Numbered from the stretch's first letter, positions 26,137 through 34,638 are shown. The stretch is 62,262 nt of DNA from Amycolatopsis echigonensis (GCF_014174495.1 NZ_JACJHR010000054.1:1-62262), one strand, 5' to 3'. Numbers and translations: made by a program. The notes: a model not told the origin generated them from the sequence alone.

Positions 26137-26586
26137 ATGACGGAACCGCAACTGCCGGTCTTGGACGAACATCGGATCGTCGTGGACGCTGACGCCGAGA
26201 CCGCCTGGCGTGCGGTCAACGAGGTCGCCGACCGGGTTTCCGGCCGAGTGGCCACCGGATACGCCTGGGCGGTGGGCGCCGCCGACTGGAAGGCGACCGG
26301 TCCTCGTCCCCTCGCCGAGGGCTCGACTGTTCCGGGGTTCCGGGTCGTCGCCGCTGAACCGCCCAGGTTGCTCGCGCTCGCCGGACGTCATCGGTTCTCC
26401 GAGTACCGTCTCACCTTCCGGCTCGAACCCGGTGCTGAAGGGCAGACATTGATCCGAGCCGAGAGCCGAGCCCGGTTTCCCGGGGTGCTCGGGGCTGGCT
26501 ACCGCTTGCTCGTCGTGGGAAGCGGCGGGCATGTCTTCAGCATGCGGAGGATGCTGGGAACGATCGCGCGCCTCGCGAACGGTTGA
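26137..26586 (+). CDS. SRPBCC (START/Bet v1-fold) family protein
   Basis: A 149-residue protein with a polyketide-cyclase/SRPBCC layout: DEHRIVVDADAETAWRAV at the start, a central beta-sheet segment ending LLALAGRHRFSEYRLTFRL, and a terminal helix with HVFSMRRMLGTIARL. Such proteins bind hydrophobic ligands in a deep cavity; the ligand is unknown. The ATG follows GGGAGGGG. It lies after the fadAB terminator and so is probably transcribed separately, though it may be linked functionally to lipid metabolism. Confidence 0.8.
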   Translation: MTEPQLPVLDEHRIVVDADAETAWRAVNEVADRVSGRVATGYAWAVGAADWKATGPRPLAEGSTVPGFRVVAAEPPRLLALAGRHRFSEYRLTFRLEPGAEGQTLIRAESRARFPGVLGAGYRLLVVGSGGHVFSMRRMLGTIARLANG

Positions 26587-27060
26587 TTCCCTATTTCTGA
26601 AGCGCTGATTCTACGTTTTTCGCGGCAATGGCTTCTTGCTCCATTCGTGGCAGCCGGGCAGCCCGCGCATCTGCGATACGGCGACCGGACTGTGGGCAAC
26701 GCAGGCGCTGCGGGAGGGGACACCTGCTCCCGCGACGATCATCGGTGACGACGACGTCTCCCGCTAGGTCGCGGATTCCGTTGCGCGGGAACGTAATCGC
26801 GCACTGCCGCACTACTAGCTCGCGCTCGCGAGCGCCCCTGCCTCGCACGCGAAAGGCCTCGCACGCGACTTCTACGCCCAAGACAAACCACTCGCGGTAC
26901 TGCGCGTTCAGGGCGGCGAGGTCGATCCGCAACTGCAGGGCTTCTGCGGAAAGGCGGTCGCCCGCGCGTCAGACCCGTGGTGCCCGGCGGACGGCTGAGC
27001 CGTTGTAACAGTTTTCCGCGCTTTGTCGACTCCTCGCATTGGACCGCGAGGAGGTGCCGC
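26587..27060. other. 474-bp gap without a convincing gene
   Basis: No frame combines a start, RBS and normal third-position bias. The plus-strand stretch from ~26850 to 26999 reads as 50 coding-like residues (LARDFYAQDKPLAVLRVQGG) ending in TGA at 26997, but it is preceded by an in-frame TAG near 26815. It may be the 3' end of a decayed gene. The minus-strand 113-codon frame is Arg-rich and unconvincing. The last ~20 bp hold the ribosome site of the lipoprotein gene. Confidence 0.5.
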
Positions 27061-27516
27061 ATGCTGCGGAAACTGGGGATGGCTTTGGCTGCCGGCGTTC
27101 TGGTCGCCGGATGCGGAGCGGCACCGGCCGGAAACGCCCCGTCGGCTGTCACGAGCGAGTATTCGCCGCCGCCGACGACCTCCAGCGCGCCCGAAACGTC
27201 GGCGACGCCAACGACACCGGCAACGTCGATCGCGGCACCGGTGACCGACCCGCCGACCACGGTGGCCAAGCCCAAGACCCAGGCCGCCCCGCGGACCACG
27301 ACGTCCCAGGCCGACGCATCGGATCAGGCCGCGCCGGATCCGGGCCCCGCCGACTGCGGTTCCGACTACTACCGCAACTCCTCCGGAAACTGCGTCCACC
27401 GCCCGGACTCGAGCCCCTCCGGCGCGACCGCCCAGTGCAACGACGGCAGTTACAGCTACAGCCAGCACCGTTCCGGCACCTGCTCGCGCCACGGCGGCGT
27501 CAAACAATGGCTCTGA
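27061..27516 (+). CDS. DUF3761-domain lipoprotein
   Basis: A 151-residue exported protein. Residues 1-18 are a lipoprotein signal with the lipobox LVAGC (C18), so it is predicted to be anchored on the outer face of the membrane. Residues ~25-95 are a Thr/Pro/Ala-rich linker. The C-terminal ~55 residues carry four cysteines and the SYSQHRSGTCSRHGGV motif of DUF3761. Function is unknown; domains like this occur in many secreted bacterial and phage proteins. The ATG has a GAGGAGG site. Confidence 0.88.
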   Translation: MLRKLGMALAAGVLVAGCGAAPAGNAPSAVTSEYSPPPTTSSAPETSATPTTPATSIAAPVTDPPTTVAKPKTQAAPRTTTSQADASDQAAPDPGPADCGSDYYRNSSGNCVHRPDSSPSGATAQCNDGSYSYSQHRSGTCSRHGGVKQWL

Positions 27517-27632
27517 AGCCGAGCGTTGGGCCAAACGGACCAGTCCGGTAAGTCGGATCGATCACGAACCGCCCGTTCCGTCCGACCCGACCGGTAGCGT
27601 GCGAATCCGGTACGGCATACGGAGCGGGGGAC

Positions 27633-29039
27633 GTGGTGGCGCGGGCGGGTTCGGGGCCGATCATCGTGGTGCTCGCCTCGTGCGGGCTGGTCGCGTCGTT
27701 CATGCAGACGCTGGTCATCCCGTTGATTCCGGCGTTCCCGAGACTGCTGAACACCATGCCGACGGACGCGTCGTGGGTCGTCACCGTCACGCTGCTCGCG
27801 GCGGCGGTGTGCACCCCGGTCGCCGGGCGGCTCGGCGATCTTTACGGCAAGCGCCGCGTGCTGCTGGTGAGCCTGACGGTGCTGATTGCCGGATCCATCG
27901 TCTCGGCGCTTACCAGCTCGCTCGCGCTGATGATCGTCGGTCGCGGGCTGCAAGGGTGCGCGATGGGCGTCATCCCGCTCGGGATCAGCATCATGCGCGA
28001 CGAACTGCCGCCGGAACGTGTCAGCGGCGCGATTTCGCTGATGAGCGCGACGCTCGGCGTCGGAGGCGCGATCGGCCTGCCGGTCGCGGCGATCGTGGCC
28101 GAGCACGCGGACTGGCACGTCCTGTTCTGGGGTGCGGCCGGGCTCGGGCTCGGTTGTGCGCTGCTGATCCTGCGGTTCGTTCCGGAATCGCCGGTCCGCA
28201 CGCCCGCCCCCTTCGATTTCCTCGGCACGCTCGGGTTGATCGTCGGCCTCACCAGCCTGTTGCTGCCGATCGTCAAGGGCGGCGAGTGGGGCTGGGGCAG
28301 CCCGGCGACGCTCGGGTTCGCCGCGACGGCAGTGGTCGTTCTCGCTGCCTGGGGCTGGCATCAGCTGCGCCGCCGCGATCCGCTGGTCGATCTGCGCGTT
28401 TCGGCGCGGCGGCCGGTGCTGTTCACGAACCTCGCGTCGGTCCTGGTCGGTTTCGCGATGTACGCGATGTCGTTGTCGTTCCCGCAGTTGCTGCAGGCGC
28501 CTTCGGTTACCGGCTACGGCCTCGGGCTCAGCATGGTGCAAGCCGGGCTGTGCCTCGCGCCGAACGGGCTGGTGATGATGGCGCTGTCCCCGGTGTCCGC
28601 ACGGCTGACCAACCGCTACGGCGCCCGCGTCACGCTCATGACCGGGGCGACCGTGATCGCGGTCGGGTACCTCTTCGCGATTTTCCTGATGGCCAACGCG
28701 GTCGAGCTGATCATCGCGTCGGTGATCATCGGGGCGGGCGTCGGAATCGCTTACGCGGCAATGCCCGCGCTGATCATGAGCGCGGTGCCGGTCACCGAAA
28801 CGGCGTCGGCGAACGGGCTCAACTCGCTCATGCGTTCCGTCGGCACCTCGACCTCCAGCGCGGTGATGGCCACGATGCTCGCCCATCTGACGATCACCGT
28901 CGGCTCGTTCACCGTGCCGTCGCTCGCCGGTTTCCGCGCGACGTTCGCGGTCGCCGCGGTCGCGGCGGTGGCCGGGCTGGCGTTGACCGCGGCGGTGCCG
29001 CGATTCCGTGCCGCCAGCCCGGACCTCGCCCGCGTCTAG
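27633..29039 (+). CDS. MFS drug-exporter-type transporter
   Basis: A 468-residue inner-membrane transporter with about 14 predicted helices. It has the motif A-like loop GRLGDLYGKRRVLL after helix 2 and the motif C-like GVGGAIGLPVAA in helix 5, typical of the DHA2 (EmrB/QacA) export family driven by proton exchange. The substrate is unknown. GTG 27633 or GTG 27636 are both plausible starts after GGAGCGGGGG. It ends at a long hairpin shared with the convergent ThDP enzyme. Confidence 0.9.
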   Translation: MVARAGSGPIIVVLASCGLVASFMQTLVIPLIPAFPRLLNTMPTDASWVVTVTLLAAAVCTPVAGRLGDLYGKRRVLLVSLTVLIAGSIVSALTSSLALMIVGRGLQGCAMGVIPLGISIMRDELPPERVSGAISLMSATLGVGGAIGLPVAAIVAEHADWHVLFWGAAGLGLGCALLILRFVPESPVRTPAPFDFLGTLGLIVGLTSLLLPIVKGGEWGWGSPATLGFAATAVVVLAAWGWHQLRRRDPLVDLRVSARRPVLFTNLASVLVGFAMYAMSLSFPQLLQAPSVTGYGLGLSMVQAGLCLAPNGLVMMALSPVSARLTNRYGARVTLMTGATVIAVGYLFAIFLMANAVELIIASVIIGAGVGIAYAAMPALIMSAVPVTETASANGLNSLMRSVGTSTSSAVMATMLAHLTITVGSFTVPSLAGFRATFAVAAVAAVAGLALTAAVPRFRAASPDLARV

Positions 29040-29044
29040 AGCTT

Positions 29045-29086
29045 CGTGAGTGGCAATCGCGGTTCTAACCGGGATTGCCACTCACG
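29045..29086. terminator. Long bidirectional hairpin between convergent genes
   Basis: Perfect 14-bp outer arms (29045-29058 and 29073-29086) and a 5-bp inner stem CGGTT/AACCG give about 19 base pairs with a 2-base loop. It fills almost all of the 49-bp gap between the MFS and ThDP-enzyme stop codons. Confidence 0.75.
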
Positions 29087-29088
29087 AG

Positions 29089-30660
29089 TCAGAGCAGCGG
29101 CGGAACAGCCGCGTCGATCAAATGCGGTCCCGGCTCGGCGACTGCCCGCCGGAACTGCTCGGCCAGTTCCTCCGCGGTCGTCGCCCGGGTCGCCGGAACG
29201 CCCATGCCCTCGGCGATCTTCACGAAGTCCAGGTCCGGACGGCCGATGTCCAGCAGGTCCTTCGCTCGCGGTCCGTCCCCGGACGCACCGACGCGCTGCA
29301 ACTCCATCCGCAGGATCGCGTACGCGTTGTTGTTGAGCACCACCGTGGTCACGTCGAGGTTCTCGCGCGCCTGCGTCCACAGCGCCGAGATCGTGTACAT
29401 CGCGCTGCCGTCGGATTCGAGGTTGATCACCGGCCGCTTCGGTGCCGCGATCGCCGCGCCGACCGCCACCGGCATCCCGTAGCCGATCGCGCCGCCGGTC
29501 AGGGTCAGCACGTCGTGCCGCGGCGCGCCTGCCGTCGCGGCGGGGAGCATGAGCCCGGACGTGTTCGCCTCGTCCACGATGATCGCGTTCTCCGGCAGCA
29601 GCGCGCCGATCACGTCGACCCAGTTCTGCACGGTGAGCGGACCGCTCGGCAGCTCCGGCCGTCCGGGCCCCTGCAGGACCGGTTCGGTGTCCGCGGCGAC
29701 CAAGGCGGCGACCGCTTCCAGCGCGGCCGGGACGTCCTGGCCGACCGTCGCGAGGACGTGGACGTCCGCGCCTTCCGGGGTCAGCTCGCTCGGCATGCCG
29801 GGGTAGGCGAAGAACGAGACCGGCGCCTTCGTGCCCGCGACGATCAGGTGCTTGATCCCGTCCAGCTGGTACTTGGCCTGTTCGGCGAGATACCCCAGCC
29901 GTTCGATGTTCGGCAGGCCGGCCCCGCGTTCGAGCCGCGCCGGGAACGTTTCGGCGAACGCCTTCACCCCGGTCGCGGCGACGATCCGGCTGGTCGCGCG
30001 CAAACCGGCTTCACGGCAAGCGGATCCGCCGATCAGCAACGCCACGGACTCGCCGCTGCGCAGCACGTCCGCGATCTTCTGCACGGTCGTCGCGTCGACC
30101 GTCTGCGGCACACGCGGCGGAATCGGCGCGCACGTTTCGCCGCCCTCGCCCCACGACGCGTCGGCGGGAAGGATCAGCGTCGCGACCCGGCCCGGCGCGT
30201 CCTGCGCCGCCGCGACCGCTGCCGCGGCGTCCGCGCCGACGTCCTTCGTGTGCCCGGACCGGCGCACCCAGCCTTCGAGCGAGCCCGCGACGGCGTCGAT
30301 GTCCGACTCCAGCGGGGCGTCGTACTGCTTGTGATAGGTGGCGTGGTCGCCGATCACGTTGACCACCGGCGTGTGCGCGCGGCGCGCGTTGTGCAGGTTC
30401 GCCAGGCCGTTCCCCAGACCCGGACCGAGGTGCAGCAGCGTCGCGGCGGGCTTGCCGGCGACCCGCGCGTACCCGTCCGCAGCACCGGTCACGACGCCCT
30501 CGAACAGTGCGAGCACGCCGCGCATCTCCGGCACCGAATCGAGCGCGGCGACGAAGTGCATCTCCGACGTGCCGGGGTTGGAGAAGCACACGTCGACCCC
30601 GCTGTCGACGAGCGTGCGGATGAGGGACTGGGCGCCGTTGAGCGTGGTCACTGTGCTCAC
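29089..30660 (-). CDS. ThDP-dependent acetolactate-synthase-like enzyme (IlvX/benzoylformate-decarboxylase group)
   Basis: A 523-residue thiamine-diphosphate enzyme. The cofactor-activating Glu is in FEGVVTGAADGYAR (E54). The Mg/ThDP motif is SDGSAMYTISALWTQ...NNNAYAIL, with Ser in place of the first Gly of GDG. It lacks the features of biosynthetic acetolactate synthase and resembles mycobacterial IlvX and benzoylformate decarboxylases. The GTG 30660 start overlaps the stop of the FAD oxidoreductase gene in a GTGA junction. That suggests consecutive steps: 2-hydroxyacid to 2-oxoacid, then decarboxylation or carboligation. Confidence 0.88.
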   Translation of the reverse strand: MSTVTTLNGAQSLIRTLVDSGVDVCFSNPGTSEMHFVAALDSVPEMRGVLALFEGVVTGAADGYARVAGKPAATLLHLGPGLGNGLANLHNARRAHTPVVNVIGDHATYHKQYDAPLESDIDAVAGSLEGWVRRSGHTKDVGADAAAAVAAAQDAPGRVATLILPADASWGEGGETCAPIPPRVPQTVDATTVQKIADVLRSGESVALLIGGSACREAGLRATSRIVAATGVKAFAETFPARLERGAGLPNIERLGYLAEQAKYQLDGIKHLIVAGTKAPVSFFAYPGMPSELTPEGADVHVLATVGQDVPAALEAVAALVAADTEPVLQGPGRPELPSGPLTVQNWVDVIGALLPENAIIVDEANTSGLMLPAATAGAPRHDVLTLTGGAIGYGMPVAVGAAIAAPKRPVINLESDGSAMYTISALWTQARENLDVTTVVLNNNAYAILRMELQRVGASGDGPRAKDLLDIGRPDLDFVKIAEGMGVPATRATTAEELAEQFRRAVAEPGPHLIDAAVPPLL

Positions 30661-32042
30661 TTTCCGGTTCGCGCGAACAGAACGCCGGGGTTCAGGATCC
30701 CGGCCGGGTCGAAGCTGTCCTTGACCCGGCGCAGCAGATCGAGCTTCGCCGGGTTTTCGAGCTTTTCGTAGTACTTCGTCTTGGTGCGGCCGAGGCCGTG
30801 CTCGCCGGAGATCGCGCCGCCCAGTTCGTACGCGTAGCCGAAGATGTCGGTCAGCAACTGGGAGCGCGTGTCCGGGTCCTTGCAGAAGATCGCCAGGTGG
30901 ACGTTGCCGTCGCCGGCGTGCCCGCAGCCGATCGCGCCGCCGCCGGTCGCCATCGCCAGCTCGCGTGCTTTGGCCAGGAAGGGCGGCATCGCGGTCCTCG
31001 GCACCACCACGTCGATCACGTCGTCCGCGCCCGCGGCTTTGGCGTTCCAGAAGGCTTTTTCGCGGGCTTCGATCAGCTTGCGCGCGGCCCCGCCTTCGAG
31101 CACGTACGCGTCGACCGCGCCGAGTTCGGTGAGCAGTTCGCCGAGCGCTTCGACGTCCTCGTCGAGCCGGTCGGCCACCCGGTTTTCCAGCGCCACGGCC
31201 AGATACGCCTGGGTCCGGTCCCGGATTTCCGCCGGGACGCCCAGTTCGAGCTTGTCGTTGTAGACCATCGCGGCCATCGTCATGTTGTCGATGTACTCGA
31301 GGATCTGCGGGGCGAGACCGCTCGCGGCGATCTTCGGCACCGCCGCCATGACCTGCTCGAAGTCGTCGAACGGGGCGAGCACGGTCGCGCCGTGCGGCAG
31401 CCGAGGCTGCAGCTTCACGGTCACCTCGGTCACCAGCGCGAGCGTGCCCTCGGAGCCGATGATCAGCTGGGTGAGGTCGTAGCCGCTGGAGATCTTCGAC
31501 ATCCGGCCGCCGGTGCGGATGATCTCGCCGGTCGCGAGCACCGCCTGCAGGCCGGAGACGTTGCCCCGGGTGATGCCGTAGCGGATCGCGCGCATCCCGC
31601 CGGCGTTGGTGCCGACGGTGCCGCCGACGCTCGCGCTCAGCTCGCCGGGGTAAACCGGGTAGGTGAGGCCGTGCTCGGCGGTCTTCGCGTCGAGTTCGGC
31701 CAGCGTGACGCCCGGCTGGACAACGGCGACGTGGTTGCCGGTGTCGATCTCGAGCACCGAATTCATCCGCTCGAACGAGACGACCAGCCCGCCCTCGACC
31801 GGCCGTGCCGCGGCGGACAGCCCGCTGCCGGACCCGCGCGCGGTCACCGGGATGCCCTCGGCCGCGGCGATCTTCAGCAGCGCGGAGACCTCTTCGGCGC
31901 TGGCCGGCTTCGCGACGTACGCCGGTTTCTGGCCCGGCGTGCTGAGCGCCTCGTCGTGCGCGTAGTCGTCGGAAATCGCGTCACCGGTCAACAGGTTCCC
32001 CGCTCCGACGGCACCTGCCAGCTGTGTTGCGATCTCGCTCAT
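30657..32042 (-). CDS. FAD-linked 2-hydroxyacid oxidoreductase (GlcD/D-lactate dehydrogenase type)
   Basis: A 461-residue VAO/GlcD-family flavoprotein. The FAD domain shows TARGSGSGLSAAARPVEGG and GTVGTNAGGMRAIRYG, and the C-terminal domain has GHAGDGNVHLAIF and the ending GAISGEHGLGRTK typical of D-lactate/glycolate dehydrogenases. It oxidises an alpha-hydroxyacid to the oxoacid. It is first in a two-gene unit with the ThDP enzyme. The ATG is preceded by GAGGGAGTGGC. The substrate is unassigned. Confidence 0.9.
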   Translation of the reverse strand: MSEIATQLAGAVGAGNLLTGDAISDDYAHDEALSTPGQKPAYVAKPASAEEVSALLKIAAAEGIPVTARGSGSGLSAAARPVEGGLVVSFERMNSVLEIDTGNHVAVVQPGVTLAELDAKTAEHGLTYPVYPGELSASVGGTVGTNAGGMRAIRYGITRGNVSGLQAVLATGEIIRTGGRMSKISSGYDLTQLIIGSEGTLALVTEVTVKLQPRLPHGATVLAPFDDFEQVMAAVPKIAASGLAPQILEYIDNMTMAAMVYNDKLELGVPAEIRDRTQAYLAVALENRVADRLDEDVEALGELLTELGAVDAYVLEGGAARKLIEAREKAFWNAKAAGADDVIDVVVPRTAMPPFLAKARELAMATGGGAIGCGHAGDGNVHLAIFCKDPDTRSQLLTDIFGYAYELGGAISGEHGLGRTKTKYYEKLENPAKLDLLRRVKDSFDPAGILNPGVLFARTGK

Positions 32043-32141
32043 GCCACTCCCTCGTGCGCGCGCGTACGTCGTGGCCGCAGCCTAGCCGCTCTGCCGCGGA
32101 GCTGGCCATGAATAGTTTTCACGTTAGCGCACGCGGGCACG

Positions 32142-32167
32142 AAAAAGGCCACGCCGCGCGCGTGGCC
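32142..32167 (-). terminator. Rho-independent terminator on the minus strand
   Basis: An 8-bp perfect stem (32147-32154 with 32160-32167) and a CGCGC loop are followed on the minus strand by five T residues (plus-strand A 32142-32146). It lies 75 bp downstream of the small His-rich gene and upstream of the FAD oxidoreductase gene, so it ends the small gene's transcript. Confidence 0.85.
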
Positions 32168-32188
32168 AGGAGGGAGAGAGAACCCAAG

Positions 32189-32222
32189 CAGGGACCGGCC
32201 CGCGCCAACAGGCCGGCCCCTG
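32189..32222 (-). terminator. Additional hairpin after the small gene
   Basis: Twelve-base arms (32189-32200 and 32211-32222) pair with one mismatch around a 10-base loop. It starts 20 bp after the small gene's stop, so the transcript would end with two stacked hairpins. Confidence 0.6.
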
Positions 32223-32241
32223 GGTTAATCCTCGGTGCCGG

Positions 32242-32334
32242 TCAGACGAGCCAGCCGAGCACGTGCGCCAGGTGCGCGAGCAGACCCGAGATCAGGTCGT
32301 GGCCGTGGTGCGCGTGCTGGGTGAACATCTGCAT
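32242..32334 (-). CDS. Small His-rich peptide (30 aa)
   Basis: A 30-codon gene beginning ATG after a strong AAGGAG site. Residues 1-12 are MQMFTQHAHHGH and the rest is a short amphipathic/hydrophobic helix ending in HVLGWLV. Six of 30 residues are His. Codon third positions are G or C in 29 of 30 codons, as in real genes here. It has its own T-tracted terminator at 32142 and over 400 bp of upstream intergenic sequence. Metal binding or membrane association is a guess from composition. It is not a leader for the FAD gene, because the terminator separates them. I recognise no family. Confidence 0.65.
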   Translation of the reverse strand: MQMFTQHAHHGHDLISGLLAHLAHVLGWLV

Positions 32335-32776
32335 TGAGGGGCTCCTTGTTCGGATTGTTCTTTCTTGGTGCTCTCGCGAGGAGCCAACGCAGATTTCCAC
32401 CGGCCCGCTCACGGTGTCAAAACGCGGATTTCCCTGTCCTGGCAAGGGATCGGCGGCCGGGGAATCTTCCCATGTTAAACATGTAAGGCTTTCGTGTTTG
32501 GTGCCGGGGGTGCACTGTGGACTCTTCGCCACGGTTCGTAGCGGGCATCGGCTTCGATCACCCTGGGTAGCAGAAGCGCACTGCGGCAACCGGGCGGCGT
32601 CGCCTCTCGAACCGGTGAAGGCGAAGCCACGATTGGTGAGTTCGCGAGGTTCACACCGCCGGGTGATCAACAGGCGGGGATCCCTTGTCTGGCAGGGAAT
32701 CCGGGGGATGGTTCATGATCGCGGAGGGTTAACCCGGCTTCACTCTGGCGGGACAATCCCGCCCGATCGGACTGCG
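32335..32776. other. 442-bp structured intergenic region
   Basis: No gene is seen. It contains a perfect CATGTTAAACATG palindrome (32471-32483). Two similar stem-loops of the form TCCCT-n-AGGGA lie around 32431-32450 and 32682-32700 in inverted orientation, and a perfect GGCGGGA/TCCCGCC hairpin is at 32747-32763. It should hold the promoter of the small His-rich gene and may encode an untranslated RNA. Confidence 0.5.
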
Positions 32777-32812
32777 AAAAAGGCCGGTCCCTCCGCAGCG
32801 GAGGAACCGGCC
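32777..32812 (-). terminator. Strong rho-independent terminator of the DUF3830/aminotransferase transcript
   Basis: Fifteen-base arms (32782-32796 and 32798-32812) with one mismatch are followed on the minus strand by five T residues (plus-strand A 32777-32781). It is 17 bp after the DUF3830 stop. Confidence 0.9.
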
Positions 32813-32828
32813 CTTGCCGGGTGACTCG

Positions 32829-33329
32829 TCAGTCCGCGCGCGCGAACGACAGCGTTTCGCCTTCGACGCCGCGCAGCCACAGATCCTGCGCGGCCGCGGC
32901 CATCTCGGACAGGCCTTCCTCGATCGTCGCGAACACGTTGCCGGGCACCCAGCCCGCGTCGCCGTTGATCAGGAGGTTGTTGCGGCCGTAGAAAATCGCG
33001 AGATCCGTGGCACCCTGGTCGCTGTGCGCCTCGCTGCCCTCGTCGTAGCCGTACGCCGGGTTGCCGATTTCCCACGCCTCGAATCCGAAGTAGACAACAT
33101 CGCCCGGGATCGGGGTGATGGTCGGATTCTCGCGGCCCGGCTTGGGTTCCGCGAAGGGCGGCACGAGCGTGTAGACCTCGTTGCGCGCGTACTTCGCGTG
33201 GTAGGCCGAACCGCTCTGCGGCAGTGCGTCCCACACTGCCTTGCAGGTGCGCGGTGCTTCGTCGTCGAGCAGCCGTGCGCGGCAGGTGACGCCGCGCTTG
33301 TCGAGGCTGATGGTGATGTAGCGCGCCAT
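32829..33329 (-). CDS. DUF3830 (cyclophilin-like fold) protein
   Basis: A 166-residue soluble protein of the DUF3830 family, whose fold is cyclophilin-like. Visible family features are the opening ITISLDKRGVTCRARLLDDEAP, the GDVVYFGFEAWEIGNPAYGY block and FYGRNNLL. Biochemical role is unknown; relatives occur beside amidases, racemases and aminotransferases in catabolic loci. It starts 3 bp after the aminotransferase stop, so the two are co-transcribed from the promoter carrying the 34627 operator. A strong terminator follows. Confidence 0.88.
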   Translation of the reverse strand: MARYITISLDKRGVTCRARLLDDEAPRTCKAVWDALPQSGSAYHAKYARNEVYTLVPPFAEPKPGRENPTITPIPGDVVYFGFEAWEIGNPAYGYDEGSEAHSDQGATDLAIFYGRNNLLINGDAGWVPGNVFATIEEGLSEMAAAAQDLWLRGVEGETLSFARAD

Positions 33330-33332
33330 GCC

Positions 33333-34589
33333 TCAGCTCCCCGTAACCGAAGTGACGACGTCGCCCCAGATGCGCAGCGCGTCGTCGACCTGTTCCGCGT
33401 TGACGACCAGCGGCGGCACCATGCGCACGACGTTCGAGTACGCGCCACAGGTGAGCAACAGCAACCCGCTCTTCGCGGCTGCCTGCTGCGCGGCCTGCGC
33501 CGTGGCCGTGTCGGGTTCGCCGTCCGCAGTGGTGAACTCGGTGCCCACGAGAAGCCCGAGACCGCGTACGTCGCCGATAGCCGGCGTCTTGTCCGCGATG
33601 AGGCGCGCGCCCTCCAGCAGCTGACGGCCGCGCTCCGCGGCGTTCTCGACCAAGCCTTCGTCCTTGATGACGTCGAGCGTCGCGATAGCCGCCGCGCACG
33701 ACACCGCGTTGCCGCCGTACGTGCCGCCCTGCGAACCCGGGTACGCCTTCGCCATCAGCTCTTCCGAAGCGGCGATGCCGGAGAGCGGGAAGCCGCTGGC
33801 GAGGCCCTTCGCGATCAGCACGACGTCCGGGTGGACGTCGAAGTGGTCGTGGCCCCAGAACTTGCCGGTGCGGCCGAACCCGGCCTGCACCTCGTCGAGC
33901 ACCAGCAGGATCCCGTGCCGGTCGGCGCGCTCGCGCAGCCCGGCCATGAACTCGGTGTTGGCCGGGACGTAGCCGCCCTCGCCGAGCACCGGCTCGATGA
34001 AGAACGCGGCCGTCTCGCTCGGCGCGGAGACGGTCTGGAACAGGTAGTCCAGCTCGCGCAGGGCGAATTTCGTCGCCGTCTCCTCGTCCCAGCCGTAGTG
34101 GTAGGCGTACGGGAACGGCGCGACGTGCACGCCGGACATCAGCGGCGAGATGCCCGCGCTGAACCGCGTGCCGGAGGTGGTCATGGACGCCGCGGCGACC
34201 GTGCGGCCGTGGAAACCTCCCTGGAAGACGATGACGTTCGGCCGCTTCGTCGCCTGCCGGGCCAGCCGCAGCGCTGCCTCCACGGCCTCGCTGCCGGAGT
34301 TGGCGTAGAAGAGCGAATCGAGCCCGGACGGCAGCACTTCGCCGAGCTTGCGGGTCAGTTCGAGCAGCGGCTGGTGCATCACCGTCGTGTACTGGCCGTG
34401 CACGAGTTTGCCGATCTGCTCGCGCGCGGCTTCGACCACGCGCGGGTGACAGTGCCCGGTGCTGGTCACCCCGATGCCCGCGGTGAAGTCGAGATGACGT
34501 TTCCCGTCCACGTCGTAGAGGTAAACCCCTTCACCGTGGTCGACGACGACGGGCGTTGCCTGCTTGAGCAGCGGGGAAAGCTGGGCCAT
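33333..34589 (-). CDS. Class III omega-aminotransferase (GABA/beta-amino-acid type)
   Basis: A 418-residue PLP enzyme that moves an amino group from an omega- or beta-amino acid, giving a semialdehyde. The PLP lysine is K261 in LIAKGLASGFPL; LDEVQAGFGRTGKFW and the N-terminal TAGIGVTSTGHCHPRV are typical. The start is ATG 34589 after GGAGG; the longer frame runs through the operator. It is divergent from a semialdehyde dehydrogenase, the expected next enzyme. The shared control region contains the GntR-type site at 34627. Confidence 0.92.
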   Translation of the reverse strand: MAQLSPLLKQATPVVVDHGEGVYLYDVDGKRHLDFTAGIGVTSTGHCHPRVVEAAREQIGKLVHGQYTTVMHQPLLELTRKLGEVLPSGLDSLFYANSGSEAVEAALRLARQATKRPNVIVFQGGFHGRTVAAASMTTSGTRFSAGISPLMSGVHVAPFPYAYHYGWDEETATKFALRELDYLFQTVSAPSETAAFFIEPVLGEGGYVPANTEFMAGLRERADRHGILLVLDEVQAGFGRTGKFWGHDHFDVHPDVVLIAKGLASGFPLSGIAASEELMAKAYPGSQGGTYGGNAVSCAAAIATLDVIKDEGLVENAAERGRQLLEGARLIADKTPAIGDVRGLGLLVGTEFTTADGEPDTATAQAAQQAAAKSGLLLLTCGAYSNVVRMVPPLVVNAEQVDDALRIWGDVVTSVTGS

Positions 34590-34626
34590 GCGGCGCCCTC
34601 CTGGATGCGGGTGGAGACGGTTGTCG

Positions 34627-34638
34627 ATTGTTGACAAT
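34627..34638. promoter_or_regulatory. GntR-type operator, copy 1
   Basis: ATTGTTGACAAT lies between the divergent aminotransferase (start 34589) and semialdehyde dehydrogenase (start 34684). Identical or near-identical copies occur at 41994 and 42824 beside the GntR cluster. Confidence 0.8.

Noticed and set aside
23806..26532. 908-codon minus-strand open frame
   Set aside because: Long only because of high GC; composition (Arg/His/Leu/Asp) mirrors the antisense of fadB, which has full domain motifs.
26591..26932. 113-aa minus-strand gene in the gap after the SRPBCC gene
   Set aside because: Arg-rich, no SD, third-position bias poor; more likely non-coding or a decayed plus-strand gene end.
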